A DNA stretch of 64,000 nt from Polymorphobacter megasporae (GTDB lineage: Bacteria > Pseudomonadota > Alphaproteobacteria > Sphingomonadales > Sphingomonadaceae), in assembly GCF_018982885.2 (NCBI RefSeq), contig NZ_CP081848.1, forward strand, positions 3,782,001 to 3,846,000. The letters are read 5' to 3'. The translations under genes and the position numbers were made by a program. This document shows positions 27,718 to 35,766 of the stretch, one piece after another. Numbering within the stretch: position 1 is the first letter of the stretch; every line of letters starts with the position of its first letter. The notes beneath the pieces are model-generated. The model saw nothing but the letters and a program-made list of their open reading frames with translations, made no database searches and had not been told where the DNA came from.

Positions 27718-30021
27718 ATGAGGCTCTCCGTGACGTGCCTCAAGTTTCTCGCATCCGGCTGCCTGATCGCCGCCTCGGCACCGCTGCTGGCGCAGTCATC
27801 GCAGCCTGTGGCTGGTTTTGTCGCAGACATTATCGTCACCGCCCCCGGCGGCCGCGACTATAACGATGACGCATTGATGGTGACGTCGACCGACCTGGCG
27901 CGCGCCGGGCATGCCGACTTGCTCGGCGGATTGGCGCGATCGCTGCCGGGCCTGTCGCTGTCAGAGGCGCAGAGCAACCCGTACCAACCAAACCTTGTCT
28001 ATCGCGGCTTCGTCGCCTCGCCGCTGCAGGGCAATGCGCAAGGCCTCGCGGTCTACCTCGACGGCGGGCGCTTCAACCAGCCGTTCGGCGATACCGTCAA
28101 CTTCGACCTCCTCCCCGAAGTCGCGATCGACAGCGTGTCGATCCGCGATGCCAGCCCTGTCTATGGCCTGAACGCGCTCGGCGGCGCGATCATCGTCGCC
28201 ACGAAGACCGGGCGGACGGCGCCGGGGTTCGCCATGTCCGGAGCGGGCGGGCGCTATGACCGTGCCAACGGCTCGGTCGAGGCCGGCTGGAATGACGGAC
28301 CGTACAGCGCCTATGTCGCGCTCGAGGGAAATCATGACGGCGGATGGCGGCGGCACTCGCCCTCGACGCTATACAATGGCTACGCCGACCTCGGCTTCGA
28401 CGGCGAGCACGCCGGCATCCACCTTAAGCTCGTCGGCGCCGACAGCGACCTGACCGGCAACGGGTCGGCCCCGGTCGAACTGCTTGCCGCCGACCGACGT
28501 GCAGTGTTCACCTACCCCGATAACACCCGCAACCAATATGGCCGGGTGAGCCTGCATCCGTGGGTAAAGCTGTCGTCGACCATCCGCATCGAGGCGAGCC
28601 TGTACCTCCAGCATCTGCGTCAGCGCACCGTCAACGGTGATGCCGCCGATGTCGAAGGCTGTGACGACGCGGCCGGGCAGCTGTGCCTCGAGGATACCGC
28701 GGGCAACCAGAACCCGTTGATCGGCGCGAACGGTGCCGCGGTGGCCGACACCCTCGATGGTGCCTATGGCGTCCTCAATCGCAGCACGACCCGGACGACG
28801 TCCGCGGGTGCGCTGGTCCAGCTCGTCGACACGCGCGCTTTGCTCGGCGGCAACAACGAACTGACGATCGGCTTCAGCCACGACCGCAGCCGGACCAGCT
28901 TCGAGTCGGCGACCGAGCTCGGCGCGCTGACCCAGGACCGCAGCGTCGAGGGGCTCGGCACGATCATCGACCAGCCCGACGGCTCGATTGCTCCGGTCGC
29001 GCTGCTGGCACGAACGCGCTACACCGGGGTGTTCCTGTCCGACCGGCTGCCGCTGTTGCCCGGCCTTACTGCCGAGATCGGCGTGCGCTGGAACGTTGCC
29101 GAGGTCGCACTCGACGACCAGCTCGGCACGGCGCTGAACGGCCGGCACAGCTTCCACCGCGTCAATCCCGGCGTCGAGCTCGCGTACCAGATCGTGCCGG
29201 CGATTGCCGTGCGCGCCGGCTATGCCGAGACCAACCGCGCACCGACGCCTGCCGAGCTGTCATGCGCCGATCCCGCCGCGCCGTGCAGCCTCACCAACTT
29301 CTTCGTCGGCGACCCGCCGCTGAAGCAGGTCGTCGCCAAGACCTGGGAAGCCGGCGCGTCGGGCAAGTTCGATGCCGGTCCCTGGCAGCTGAGCTGGCTG
29401 GTGTCGACGTACCGCGGCGTCAATCATGACGACATCCAATTCATCGCCGCCGACACGCGCGGCCGGGCCTATTTCCAGAACATCGGGCAGACCCGGCGGC
29501 AGGGCGTCGACGCCAGCCTGACCGCGAAACAAGGTCCCTGGACCGTTCACGCCGGCTATGCCCTGACCGACGCGACCTTCCGCACCGCGCTGCTGCTCAA
29601 CAGTCCCGACAACCCGTCGGCCGACGATGATGGACAGATTCAAGTCCGCCGCGGCGACCGCTTGCCCGGCATCCCGCAGCATCGCGGGCTCGTGTCGGTT
29701 GACTTCACCGGGCGCAAATTCACCCTTGGTGGCGATGTGCAGGCGCAAAGCGGTCAGTATCTGAGCGGCGATGAAGCAAATCTCCAACCCACCACCGGAG
29801 CATTTGCGTTGCTCAACCTGCGCGGCAGCGTTGCCGTACTCGGACCCGTCTCGGTGTTCGGCGAGCTGACCAACGTCTTCGACAAGCGCTACGCGAGCTT
29901 CGGGACCTTCTCCGAGACCAGCCAGGTCGCGCTCGCCGAGGCGCCCGGGGCGACCAACCCCCGCAGTCTCGGACCAGGCGCACCGCGCCGCTGGCTCGCC
30001 GGGATACGGACGCGCTTCTAG
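27718..30021 (+). CDS. TonB-dependent receptor
   Basis: A 767-residue outer-membrane receptor. It has a signal peptide ending near PLLAQ, the TonB-box-like ADIIVTAPGG, a plug domain with LARSLPGLSLSEAQSN and RDASPVYGLNALGGAIIV, and a beta barrel with a C-terminal aromatic residue (RRWLAGIRTRF). A disulfide-type pair occurs in an extracellular loop (EGCDDAAGQLCLED). It follows the PepSY gene by 256 nt that hold no convincing gene, so it may form a separate unit. The substrate is unknown; vitamin, haem and metal-chelate uptake are all possible. Confidence 0.9.
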   Translation: MRLSVTCLKFLASGCLIAASAPLLAQSSQPVAGFVADIIVTAPGGRDYNDDALMVTSTDLARAGHADLLGGLARSLPGLSLSEAQSNPYQPNLVYRGFVASPLQGNAQGLAVYLDGGRFNQPFGDTVNFDLLPEVAIDSVSIRDASPVYGLNALGGAIIVATKTGRTAPGFAMSGAGGRYDRANGSVEAGWNDGPYSAYVALEGNHDGGWRRHSPSTLYNGYADLGFDGEHAGIHLKLVGADSDLTGNGSAPVELLAADRRAVFTYPDNTRNQYGRVSLHPWVKLSSTIRIEASLYLQHLRQRTVNGDAADVEGCDDAAGQLCLEDTAGNQNPLIGANGAAVADTLDGAYGVLNRSTTRTTSAGALVQLVDTRALLGGNNELTIGFSHDRSRTSFESATELGALTQDRSVEGLGTIIDQPDGSIAPVALLARTRYTGVFLSDRLPLLPGLTAEIGVRWNVAEVALDDQLGTALNGRHSFHRVNPGVELAYQIVPAIAVRAGYAETNRAPTPAELSCADPAAPCSLTNFFVGDPPLKQVVAKTWEAGASGKFDAGPWQLSWLVSTYRGVNHDDIQFIAADTRGRAYFQNIGQTRRQGVDASLTAKQGPWTVHAGYALTDATFRTALLLNSPDNPSADDDGQIQVRRGDRLPGIPQHRGLVSVDFTGRKFTLGGDVQAQSGQYLSGDEANLQPTTGAFALLNLRGSVAVLGPVSVFGELTNVFDKRYASFGTFSETSQVALAEAPGATNPRSLGPGAPRRWLAGIRTRF

Positions 30022-30322
30022 GGGCGCTGCGGCCTGATCACGCGCCGCTCCGGCCCGGACACAAGGATGACTGGAAGGCAGCCGGTTCGACGACCTGATG
30101 GGCAAGACACCCCAGGCCGACGGCGTGACCTACGAAGCGGCAACGGTCGGCAGCAGTCCCTGGCTGGTGGTGCCGGCCGGTTGACGCGGTGGCAGGCAGC
30201 GCGATCCTCTATGGCGCGACGGCGGCTGGTTCTCACTCGATCTGGTCGGTGACTTCCTGAGACACAGTCTCGACCGCTGACGGAGGCTTCGAGACCGCCT
30301 GCCGGTCGCGATGACGGATTTG
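30022..30322. other. Intergenic region with possible gene remnant
   Basis: No intact gene is visible in these 301 nt between the TonB receptor and the convergent antiporter. One plus-strand frame without a usable start encodes DLMGKTPQADGVTYEAATVG and then ends SSPWLVVPAG before a TGA near 30183, which looks like a protein C terminus. A later stretch in another frame (AGSAILYGATAAGSHSI) is also protein-like. They could be decayed coding DNA; I cannot name the parent family. Confidence 0.25.
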
Positions 30323-31957
30323 CTAGCCCTCGACCTCGGACTCGGGGTCGGCGAGACGATCCCCGGTCGCGCTCTCGAGCGCGTGCAGGTTGCGCGCATC
30401 CTCGAGGTCGAGCTCGCGCTCGATGCGGCGGCGGGCGTCGTCGGTAATCGCATCGTCGCGGTAGGCGATGGCGATCGCGTCACGCTCGGCCTCGATCAGT
30501 CTGGCCTGGAGTCGCGCATCGACCGCGACCGGGCTGCCTTCGACCGCGTCGTCGGCAGTGCCGGCATATTCCTTGCGCCGGTCGCCGTGGCGGCGGCGTA
30601 GCGCCTCGATCGCCGCCGGGTCTTCGCCGGTGGCATCGAGGTGATCGATCTCGGCGAGGACCGCATCGATCGCCGCCAGTCGCGCCGTGACCTCGGCCTT
30701 CTTGGCGTCGGCGGCCTCGCGCCTGCCCTCATCGGCCAGCCCTAAGGCTTTGATCACCGGCGGCAGCAGCGCACCCTGCCCGATCAGCGTCACCATGATC
30801 ACGACGAAGGTCACGAACAGGATGAGGTCACGCTCGGGAAACGGCACGTCGCCGATCTGCCGAGGGATGGCGAGCGCGGCGGCGAGCGAGACGACGCCGC
30901 GGATGCCGGTGAAGCCGATCAGGAATGGCATCTGCCAGCGCGGATTCGGATCGCGACGGCCGACGGCCGGGATCAACCGTGGCAGATATGTCGCCGGGAA
31001 AACCCAGATGAAGCGGACGACCACGACCACCACCGTGACGACCACCGCCGCCTCGGCCAGCCGTTGCCACCCTCCGCCCGATAGCCCGCTCGCGAGCGCC
31101 TTGGCCTGCAGACCGATGAGCATGAAGAGCAGACCCTCGATCGCGTGGGTGACCAGTCCCCAGACGAAATAGCCCTGGAGTCGCGTTGCCGAGGCGATCA
31201 GCCGCGGGCCGTTCCAGCTGACGAACAGTCCGGCGGCGACCGCAGCGAGCACGCCCGACCCGCCGAGCGCATGCGGTGGCCAGAAGGCGAGGAACGGCGT
31301 GAGCAGGGCGAGGATGATCTCCGACTGCGGGCTCTTCGCCCAGCGGCGGATGCGCAGCGTGGTCCAGGCGACGGCAAGCCCCCACGCCAGTTCGCCGACG
31401 ACGATCGCGGCGAAGGAGGCCAAGGCCGTCGACACCGAGACGCCGCCGCTCGTGACCGCGCCGACCGCGAAGGCAAACAGGATTAGCGCCGTGGCGTCGT
31501 TGACCAGCCCTTCACCCTCGAGAATCGTCAGCAGCCGCTGCGGCATGTGCAGCCGCCGCGCGATCGCCATCGGTGCGACCGCGTCGGGCGGCGCAACGAC
31601 GGCACCGAGGACGAAGCCGACCGCCCAGTTCATGCCGAGCAGGAAGTGACACGCCGCGGCGACGGCGGACGCGGTGAACAGGACGCAGCCGATGGCGAGA
31701 AGCAGGATCGGCCGGAGGTTATCGCGGAACCCGCGCCAGCTCATGCCGACCCCAGCGCTATAGAGCAGCGGCGGCAGGAGCACGAGCATGACGAAGTCGG
31801 GCTTGATCGTGACCGGCTTCAGCCCCGGAATTATACTGATCGCCGCGCCGGTCAGCACGAGCACGATCGACTGCGGAACGCCAAGCCGCCCCGACCCGGC
31901 GTCGGCGAGCGCCGTCACCGCGAGCAGCACCGCTCCAAAGGCAAGGATGGACAGCAT
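30323..31957 (-). CDS. CPA1-family Na+/H+ antiporter
   Basis: A 544-residue membrane protein with about 12 transmembrane helices. CPA1 signatures are VLGAVVAPPDAVAPMAIARR (cation-binding helix) and ILEGEGLVNDATALILFAFA, with the conserved ND pair. The cytosolic C-terminal tail of about 130 residues is charged and helical (residues about 415-544). Such proteins exchange Na+ or K+ for protons and regulate internal pH. Start MLSILAFGAV at 31957. Confidence 0.9.
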   Translation of the reverse strand: MLSILAFGAVLLAVTALADAGSGRLGVPQSIVLVLTGAAISIIPGLKPVTIKPDFVMLVLLPPLLYSAGVGMSWRGFRDNLRPILLLAIGCVLFTASAVAAACHFLLGMNWAVGFVLGAVVAPPDAVAPMAIARRLHMPQRLLTILEGEGLVNDATALILFAFAVGAVTSGGVSVSTALASFAAIVVGELAWGLAVAWTTLRIRRWAKSPQSEIILALLTPFLAFWPPHALGGSGVLAAVAAGLFVSWNGPRLIASATRLQGYFVWGLVTHAIEGLLFMLIGLQAKALASGLSGGGWQRLAEAAVVVTVVVVVVRFIWVFPATYLPRLIPAVGRRDPNPRWQMPFLIGFTGIRGVVSLAAALAIPRQIGDVPFPERDLILFVTFVVIMVTLIGQGALLPPVIKALGLADEGRREAADAKKAEVTARLAAIDAVLAEIDHLDATGEDPAAIEALRRRHGDRRKEYAGTADDAVEGSPVAVDARLQARLIEAERDAIAIAYRDDAITDDARRRIERELDLEDARNLHALESATGDRLADPESEVEG

Positions 31958-32045
31958 GGTTCGAGCGTGTGGGCGACCGTCGTGCGGGTCAAGGCAATGT
32001 AGGCGTCGGTCGCTTTCTTGTGCGCCGATTCCGACGACGACGCAT

Positions 32046-32130
32046 GATGAAGCTGTACCAATGAGAAAGAACGCGTGCCGCCCGGTGGCGACGAGGGAGC
32101 CTACCGCGATCCGGGGGGTGTAGGACAGCG
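32046..32130. other. Conserved short block, possible leader peptide or RNA element (copy 2)
   Basis: This is the second copy of the element at 14146. ATG at 32061 begins MRKNACRPVATR, continues EPTAIRGV and stops at TAG 32121, inside the shared TGTAGGACAGCG. The block lies in the 381-nt gap between the divergent antiporter and the nitronate monooxygenase, 64 nt before the ferredoxin reductase remnant. It is the cleaner of the two copies as a 20-residue peptide, though no clear Shine-Dalgarno precedes it. Confidence 0.45.
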
Positions 32131-32194
32131 GCTTCGACAGCTGCTCCCGCCGTGGTGTTGCCGTTCCCGCAACCGCCTCGCGGGGCTTGCCCGC

Positions 32195-32251
32195 TACCCG
32201 GCATTGCTGGCAGACAATACAGTAGCGCTCAAATCACCGCTGGCCGGGTAA
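32195..32251 (+). pseudogene. Remnant of the ferredoxin reductase C terminus
   Basis: This 57-nt stretch reads YPALLADNTVALKSPLAG followed by TAA. The final 57 nt of the reductase gene (16361-16417) read DPASLADNTVPLKSLLAA and TGA. About 46 of 57 bases agree, including an unbroken GACAATACAGT. Weak similarity extends a few codons upstream. No start or intact gene precedes it, so it is the tail of a lost paralogue. Confidence 0.7.
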
Positions 32252-32271
32252 GATAGAGTGGCTACAATCAA

Positions 32272-32299
32272 CGTCATACCCGCGAAGGCGGGGATGACG
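32272..32299. repeat. REP-like palindrome
   Basis: CGTCATACCCGC-gaag-GCGGGGATGACG is nearly perfect, with one A/G mismatch in the 12-nt arms. It resembles the right half of the palindrome at 1071-1141 and lies 40 nt upstream of the nitronate monooxygenase start. Confidence 0.7.
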
Positions 32300-32338
32300 G
32301 AACGTCAGACTGATTTCGCGCACCAGGAGCCCTCGCCG

Positions 32339-33295
32339 ATGTCGATCCCCGCCGCCCTCAGCCGCCGCCTGTCGATCCCGGTGATTGCGTCGCCGCTATT
32401 CATCATCTCGAACCCCGACCTCGTCATCGCGCAGTGCAAGGCGGGCGTCATCGGCAGTTTCCCGAGCCTTAACGCGCGCCCGCTCGCGCAGTTCGAGGAG
32501 TGGCTTGTCCGATTGAACGCTGAGATTGGCCCCGACGACGCGCCGTATGCGGTCAACCTGATCGTCCACAAGTCGAACGACCGGCTGATGGACGACCTCG
32601 CTTTGTGCGTGAAGTACAAGGTCCCGGTGATCATCACGTCGCTCGGCGCGCGGGTCGACGTCAACGAAGCGATTCATTCGTACGGCGGCATCGTCATGCA
32701 CGACGTCATCAACGACCGCTTCGCCCACAAGGCGATCGAGAAGGGCGCCGACGGCCTGATCGCGGTCGCCGCCGGGGCGGGCGGCCATGCCGGCACGACC
32801 TCGCCGTTCGCGCTCATCCAGGAAATCCGCAAGTGGTTCGACGGCCCGCTCGCGCTGTCGGGGTCGATCGCCAGCGGCGCGTCGGTGCTTGCGGCGACCG
32901 CGATGGGAGCCGACTTCGCCTATATCGGCTCGGCGTTCATCGCCACGACCGAGGCGCGCGCCGACGAGCGCTACAAGCAGATGATCGTCGACAGTTCGGC
33001 ATCCGACATCGTCTATTCGAGCCTGTTCACCGGGGTCAGTGGCAACTACCTCAAGCCGTCGATCACGCTTGCCGGAATGGACCCCGACCACCTTCCCGAG
33101 GGCGACGTCTCGACGATGGACTTCGGCAGCGGCGCCGCGCCCAAGGCGTGGAAGGAAATCTGGGGCTGCGGCCAAGGGATCGGCGCGATCGATGCCGTTA
33201 TGCCAGCGGCGGCGTTCATCGCGAAGCTGCGCCGCGAGTATGATAGCGCCCGCGGCCGGATCGGGATCGCGCCGTTGCGAGCGGTGGCGGCGTAG
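32339..33295 (+). CDS. Nitronate monooxygenase (2-nitropropane dioxygenase family)
   Basis: A 318-residue FMN enzyme with a TIM-barrel fold that oxidises alkyl nitronates such as propionate-3-nitronate. Motifs are PVIASPLFIISNPDLV at the N terminus, GADGLIAVAAGAGGHAG for phosphate binding of FMN with the catalytic histidine region, and LSGSIASGASVLAATAMGAD. Start at 32339 has CAGGAG about 11 nt upstream; the upstream frame is REP-derived sequence. The biological substrate is unknown. Confidence 0.9.
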   Translation: MSIPAALSRRLSIPVIASPLFIISNPDLVIAQCKAGVIGSFPSLNARPLAQFEEWLVRLNAEIGPDDAPYAVNLIVHKSNDRLMDDLALCVKYKVPVIITSLGARVDVNEAIHSYGGIVMHDVINDRFAHKAIEKGADGLIAVAAGAGGHAGTTSPFALIQEIRKWFDGPLALSGSIASGASVLAATAMGADFAYIGSAFIATTEARADERYKQMIVDSSASDIVYSSLFTGVSGNYLKPSITLAGMDPDHLPEGDVSTMDFGSGAAPKAWKEIWGCGQGIGAIDAVMPAAAFIAKLRREYDSARGRIGIAPLRAVAA

Positions 33296-33368
33296 TTCAG
33301 ACCGTCACGGCGGAGCGCGGAACCCCGATGCACCGGCGTCGTTGCGGTTCGACACAGGAGAGACGCCC

Positions 33369-33770
33369 ATGGAACTGACTATCCCGCTCGAGACCGTCTG
33401 CCGCGTCATCCTGCGCGCCCGCGAGTTCGAGGCGCTGGTGCCCGACACCGATCCCGACGACGGCTCGAACCCGACCGATGACGGCGCCGCCGACGAGATC
33501 GAGGACGACGGCGACAACCCGACCGAGGAGGAGCTGCGCGCGATCATCGACGACCTCGCCGACGACGAGAAGGCCGAGCTCGTTGCCCTCGCGCTGGTCG
33601 GCCGCGGGACGTACGATGCGAGCGAGTGGTCCGACGCGATGGACGACGCCAGCGAGGAGGTCGACGACGCTGCGGACTTCCTGCTCGATCTGCCGATGCT
33701 TGCGGCGTACCTCGAAGGCGGCCTCGCCGCGTTCGACCTGTCGTGCGACGGGCTTGGGCAGGTCGTCTGA
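33369..33770 (+). CDS. DUF3775 protein
   Basis: A 133-residue, very acidic protein. It begins MELTIPLETVCRVILRAREF, has an acidic linker (residues about 28-50), then ELRAIIDDLADDEKAELVAL and DDAADFLLDLPMLAAYLEGG. This is the DUF3775 pattern found in alphaproteobacteria; function unknown. The start at 33369 has GGAGAG upstream (CAGGAGAGACGCCC then ATG). Confidence 0.8.
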   Translation: MELTIPLETVCRVILRAREFEALVPDTDPDDGSNPTDDGAADEIEDDGDNPTEEELRAIIDDLADDEKAELVALALVGRGTYDASEWSDAMDDASEEVDDAADFLLDLPMLAAYLEGGLAAFDLSCDGLGQVV

Positions 33771-33778
33771 CGCTCTGC

Positions 33779-33851
33779 TTAAGTTGACAGAGTTGGCAAT
33801 TTCGACGCCGTGATCGCGTCCTGCGGTCACGGCATTAAGTTGACAGTGTTG
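33779..33851. repeat. Paired TTAAGTTGACAG repeats flanking a hairpin
   Basis: TTAAGTTGACAGaGTTG at 33779 and TTAAGTTGACAGtGTTG at 33835 are direct repeats 56 nt apart. Between them GCCGTGA (33807) pairs with TCACGGC (33827), forming a hairpin that can terminate either neighbouring gene. The second repeat contains the stop codon of the HTH gene, and its core reads GTCAAC-ACT-GTCAAC on the minus strand. Confidence 0.6.
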
Positions 33852-34236
33852 ACGTTTTCGGCGGTTTGGCGCGGCTTGTCCGCGGGCTCGAACGGTAGAG
33901 CAGGAGCGCGGTCAGCAGGCGATTAGTGACGACGACCCGCTCGCCGACGATCGCCCCCTTGTACTTCACTGGCCGCGTCTCGCCCTCGGACACGCGGTCG
34001 GCTGCCTCGTCCGCGATGTCGGCCATGTAGCGGTCGAGCGCCGCATCCCACGCGCGGGCGAAGGCGGCATTGTGCGGCTGATCGCGAAACTTGTACGCGC
34101 TTGTCCGCGACAGGCCGATCCGCGCACAGACCTCGCGGACGTTACCCGAGGTCGCGAGGTCGGTGACGAACTGACGCTGACGCGCCGGGGTCCACCCGGT
34201 GCGACGACGACGGCGACGAGGCGGGGAAGTGTCCAT
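33835..34236 (-). CDS. Terminase-small-subunit-like HTH protein
   Basis: A 133-residue basic protein. It begins with a run of arginines, then RRTGWTPARQRQFVTDLATS and a helix-turn-helix (GNVREVCARIGLSRTSAYKF), followed by AFARAWDAALDRYMADIADEA. This resembles phage terminase small subunits and Sphingomonas chromosomal relatives. No other phage genes are near. The last codons (TSTLST) are encoded by a DNA repeat, suggesting the reading frame ran into pre-existing sequence. It lies between DUF3775 and secF on the opposite strand to DUF3775. Confidence 0.65.
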   Translation of the reverse strand: MDTSPPRRRRRRTGWTPARQRQFVTDLATSGNVREVCARIGLSRTSAYKFRDQPHNAAFARAWDAALDRYMADIADEAADRVSEGETRPVKYKGAIVGERVVVTNRLLTALLLYRSSPRTSRAKPPKTSTLST

Positions 34237-34302
34237 CCCCGCCCATAGCCTAATTGGTTCGCAATGTCAAGATTGCACCGCCAAATCCTACAAAAGGTAA
34301 GA

Positions 34303-35259
34303 TCAGCGGCGTGCCCGCTCGACGTTGATCGACGGGCCGGCCTTCTTCGCCAGCGGCTCGATCTTCGGCTTGACGCCGAGCGCGATCAGCAGCGACGACG
34401 AGACGAAGATCGACGAATATGTGCCGACGACGATCCCGAGCAGCATCGCTGCGGTGAACCCGAAGATCACGTCGGGGCCGAGCAGCAGCATCGCGGTCAG
34501 CGCGGTGATCATCGCCAGCGACGTCATCACGGTGCGCGGCAGCGTCTCGTTGACGCTGAGGTCGATGATCGGGCCGATGTCCATCTGGCGGTACTTGCGC
34601 AGGTTTTCGCGAATCCGGTCATCGATCACGACCTTGTCGTTGAGGCTGTAGCCGATGATCGTCAGGATCGCGGCGACGACGTTCAAGTCGAACTCGAGGT
34701 GTGTCAGCGCGAAGAAACCGAGCGTCACCGTGACGTCGTGGACGAGCGCGACGACGGTCGAGACGCCGAAATGCCATTCGAAGCGGAACCAGGTGAACAG
34801 CGCTACCGCCGCCATCGACAGCAGCACCGCGAGCGCACCCTTGTGGATCAGCTCCTGGCTGACCTTGCCGCTCACCGACTCGGTGCGGCGGAAGCTGACA
34901 TTGCCGTATTTGCCCTTGAGGTCGCTCTGGACCTTGGCGACGACCTTCTGCACCGCGGTCTGGTCGCCCGGCGGCAGCGGCAGGCGGATCAGGATGTTCT
35001 TCGGCGAGCCGAATTCCTGCAGCGAGACATCGCCGACGCCGAGGCCGCGAACCTCGCCGCGCAGCCGGTCGAGCGGCGGTGCCACCGGGAAGGCGACCTC
35101 CATCGTCAACCCGCCGACGAAATCGACGCCGAGGTTGAGCCCGCGCGTCGCGAGCAGCCCGATCGAGCCGAGCGTCAGCAGCAGCGTCAGCGCGAACGCG
35201 AAGTAGCGAAGCTTGACGAAGCCGATGTTGGTGTTGTCAGGAACGATCTTCAACGGCAT
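34303..35259 (-). CDS. secF: Protein translocase subunit SecF
   Basis: SecF pairs with SecD to drive late steps of Sec export using the proton gradient. The 318-residue protein has six transmembrane helices, the conserved GLNLGVDFVGGLTMEV after the first helix, and ILTIIGYSLNDKVVIDDRIR followed by NETLPRTVMTSL. It normally follows secD directly, but here a DUF559 gene with flanking repeats separates them. Its own AAGGAAG ribosome-binding site is intact, 15 nt after the repeat. The DUF559 frame overlaps its start by 10 nt. Confidence 0.95.
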   Translation of the reverse strand: MPLKIVPDNTNIGFVKLRYFAFALTLLLTLGSIGLLATRGLNLGVDFVGGLTMEVAFPVAPPLDRLRGEVRGLGVGDVSLQEFGSPKNILIRLPLPPGDQTAVQKVVAKVQSDLKGKYGNVSFRRTESVSGKVSQELIHKGALAVLLSMAAVALFTWFRFEWHFGVSTVVALVHDVTVTLGFFALTHLEFDLNVVAAILTIIGYSLNDKVVIDDRIRENLRKYRQMDIGPIIDLSVNETLPRTVMTSLAMITALTAMLLLGPDVIFGFTAAMLLGIVVGTYSSIFVSSSLLIALGVKPKIEPLAKKAGPSINVERARR

Positions 35260-35717
35260 GACTGGCTTCCTTGATCCTCCCCGCCTTCGGGGAGGGGGAC
35301 CATCGCCCTTGCGATGGTGGAGGGGCGGTTGAACGGGCTCACTGCTTGCGCGCTCAGCCACGAGGCAACACCGGAAGCGTCGCTCAAAACCGCTGCGGCG
35401 GGAATCCTGATACAGCGCAAGCCTTGCGTTGCGAGCCATGCATCGCGGGAGATATCGCGCTGCGGCCGATCGGCATGGTCGTGCGAGCGACCATCGATCT
35501 CGATAGCCAGCCGCGCGGCTGAACAATAAAAGTCGAGCACGTACTCACCTACCGCATGCTGGCGGCGAAACTTCAGCCCACCCGGCCGCAGACGGAGTTC
35601 CTGCCAGAGCAGGACTTCGGGAAGGCTCATGTCGCGGCGCAGCCGGCGGGCCGTGTCGACGTTGCGCGGAACGCCGCTCATGCGGTCTGCGAGCTCGTAC
35701 GCCCGCCCCTCCACCAT
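35250..35717 (-). CDS. DUF559 endonuclease-like protein within an inverted-repeat unit
   Basis: A frame of up to 155 residues. The core is a DUF559 domain, related to very-short-patch-repair endonucleases: RRLRRDMSLPEVLLWQELR (E34), KFRRQHAVGEYVLDFYC (D62), LAIEIDGRSHD (E73, D75) and LRCIRIPAAAVL. The first about 12 and last about 28 residues are translated from the flanking repeats (for example RPSTIARAMVPLPEGGED), so the functional start may be Met13 at 35681. It interrupts the secD-secF pair. The catalytic residues look intact; a role in moving the repeats is only a hypothesis. Confidence 0.8.
   Translation of the reverse strand: MVEGRAYELADRMSGVPRNVDTARRLRRDMSLPEVLLWQELRLRPGGLKFRRQHAVGEYVLDFYCSAARLAIEIDGRSHDHADRPQRDISRDAWLATQGLRCIRIPAAAVLSDASGVASWLSAQAVSPFNRPSTIARAMVPLPEGGEDQGSQSCR
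35274..35328. repeat. Left inverted repeat of the DUF559 unit
   Basis: A 55-nt repeat with two hairpins: CCTCCCCG-cctt-CGGGGAGG and ACCATCGC-cctt-GCGATGGT, followed by GGAGGGGCGG. Its reverse complement is nearly identical to 35703-35755. It covers the last codons of the DUF559 frame. Confidence 0.9.
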
Positions 35718-35755
35718 GCAAGGGCATGGTCCCCCTCCCCGAAGACGGGGAGGAT
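35703..35755. repeat. Right inverted repeat of the DUF559 unit
   Basis: A 53-nt repeat that, read on the minus strand, gives CCTCCCCG-tctt-CGGGGAGG and ACCATGC-cctt-GCATGGT, then GGAGGGGCGG. Compared with the left copy it has one loop substitution and lacks one base on each side of the second stem, removing exactly one C-G pair. The stem therefore stays perfect in both copies. Confidence 0.9.
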
Positions 35756-35766
35756 TTCGATCAAAT

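Noticed and set aside
34264-35274. 336-codon plus-strand frame antisense to secF
   Set aside because: Shadow of secF with glutamine/arginine/aspartate-rich sequence.
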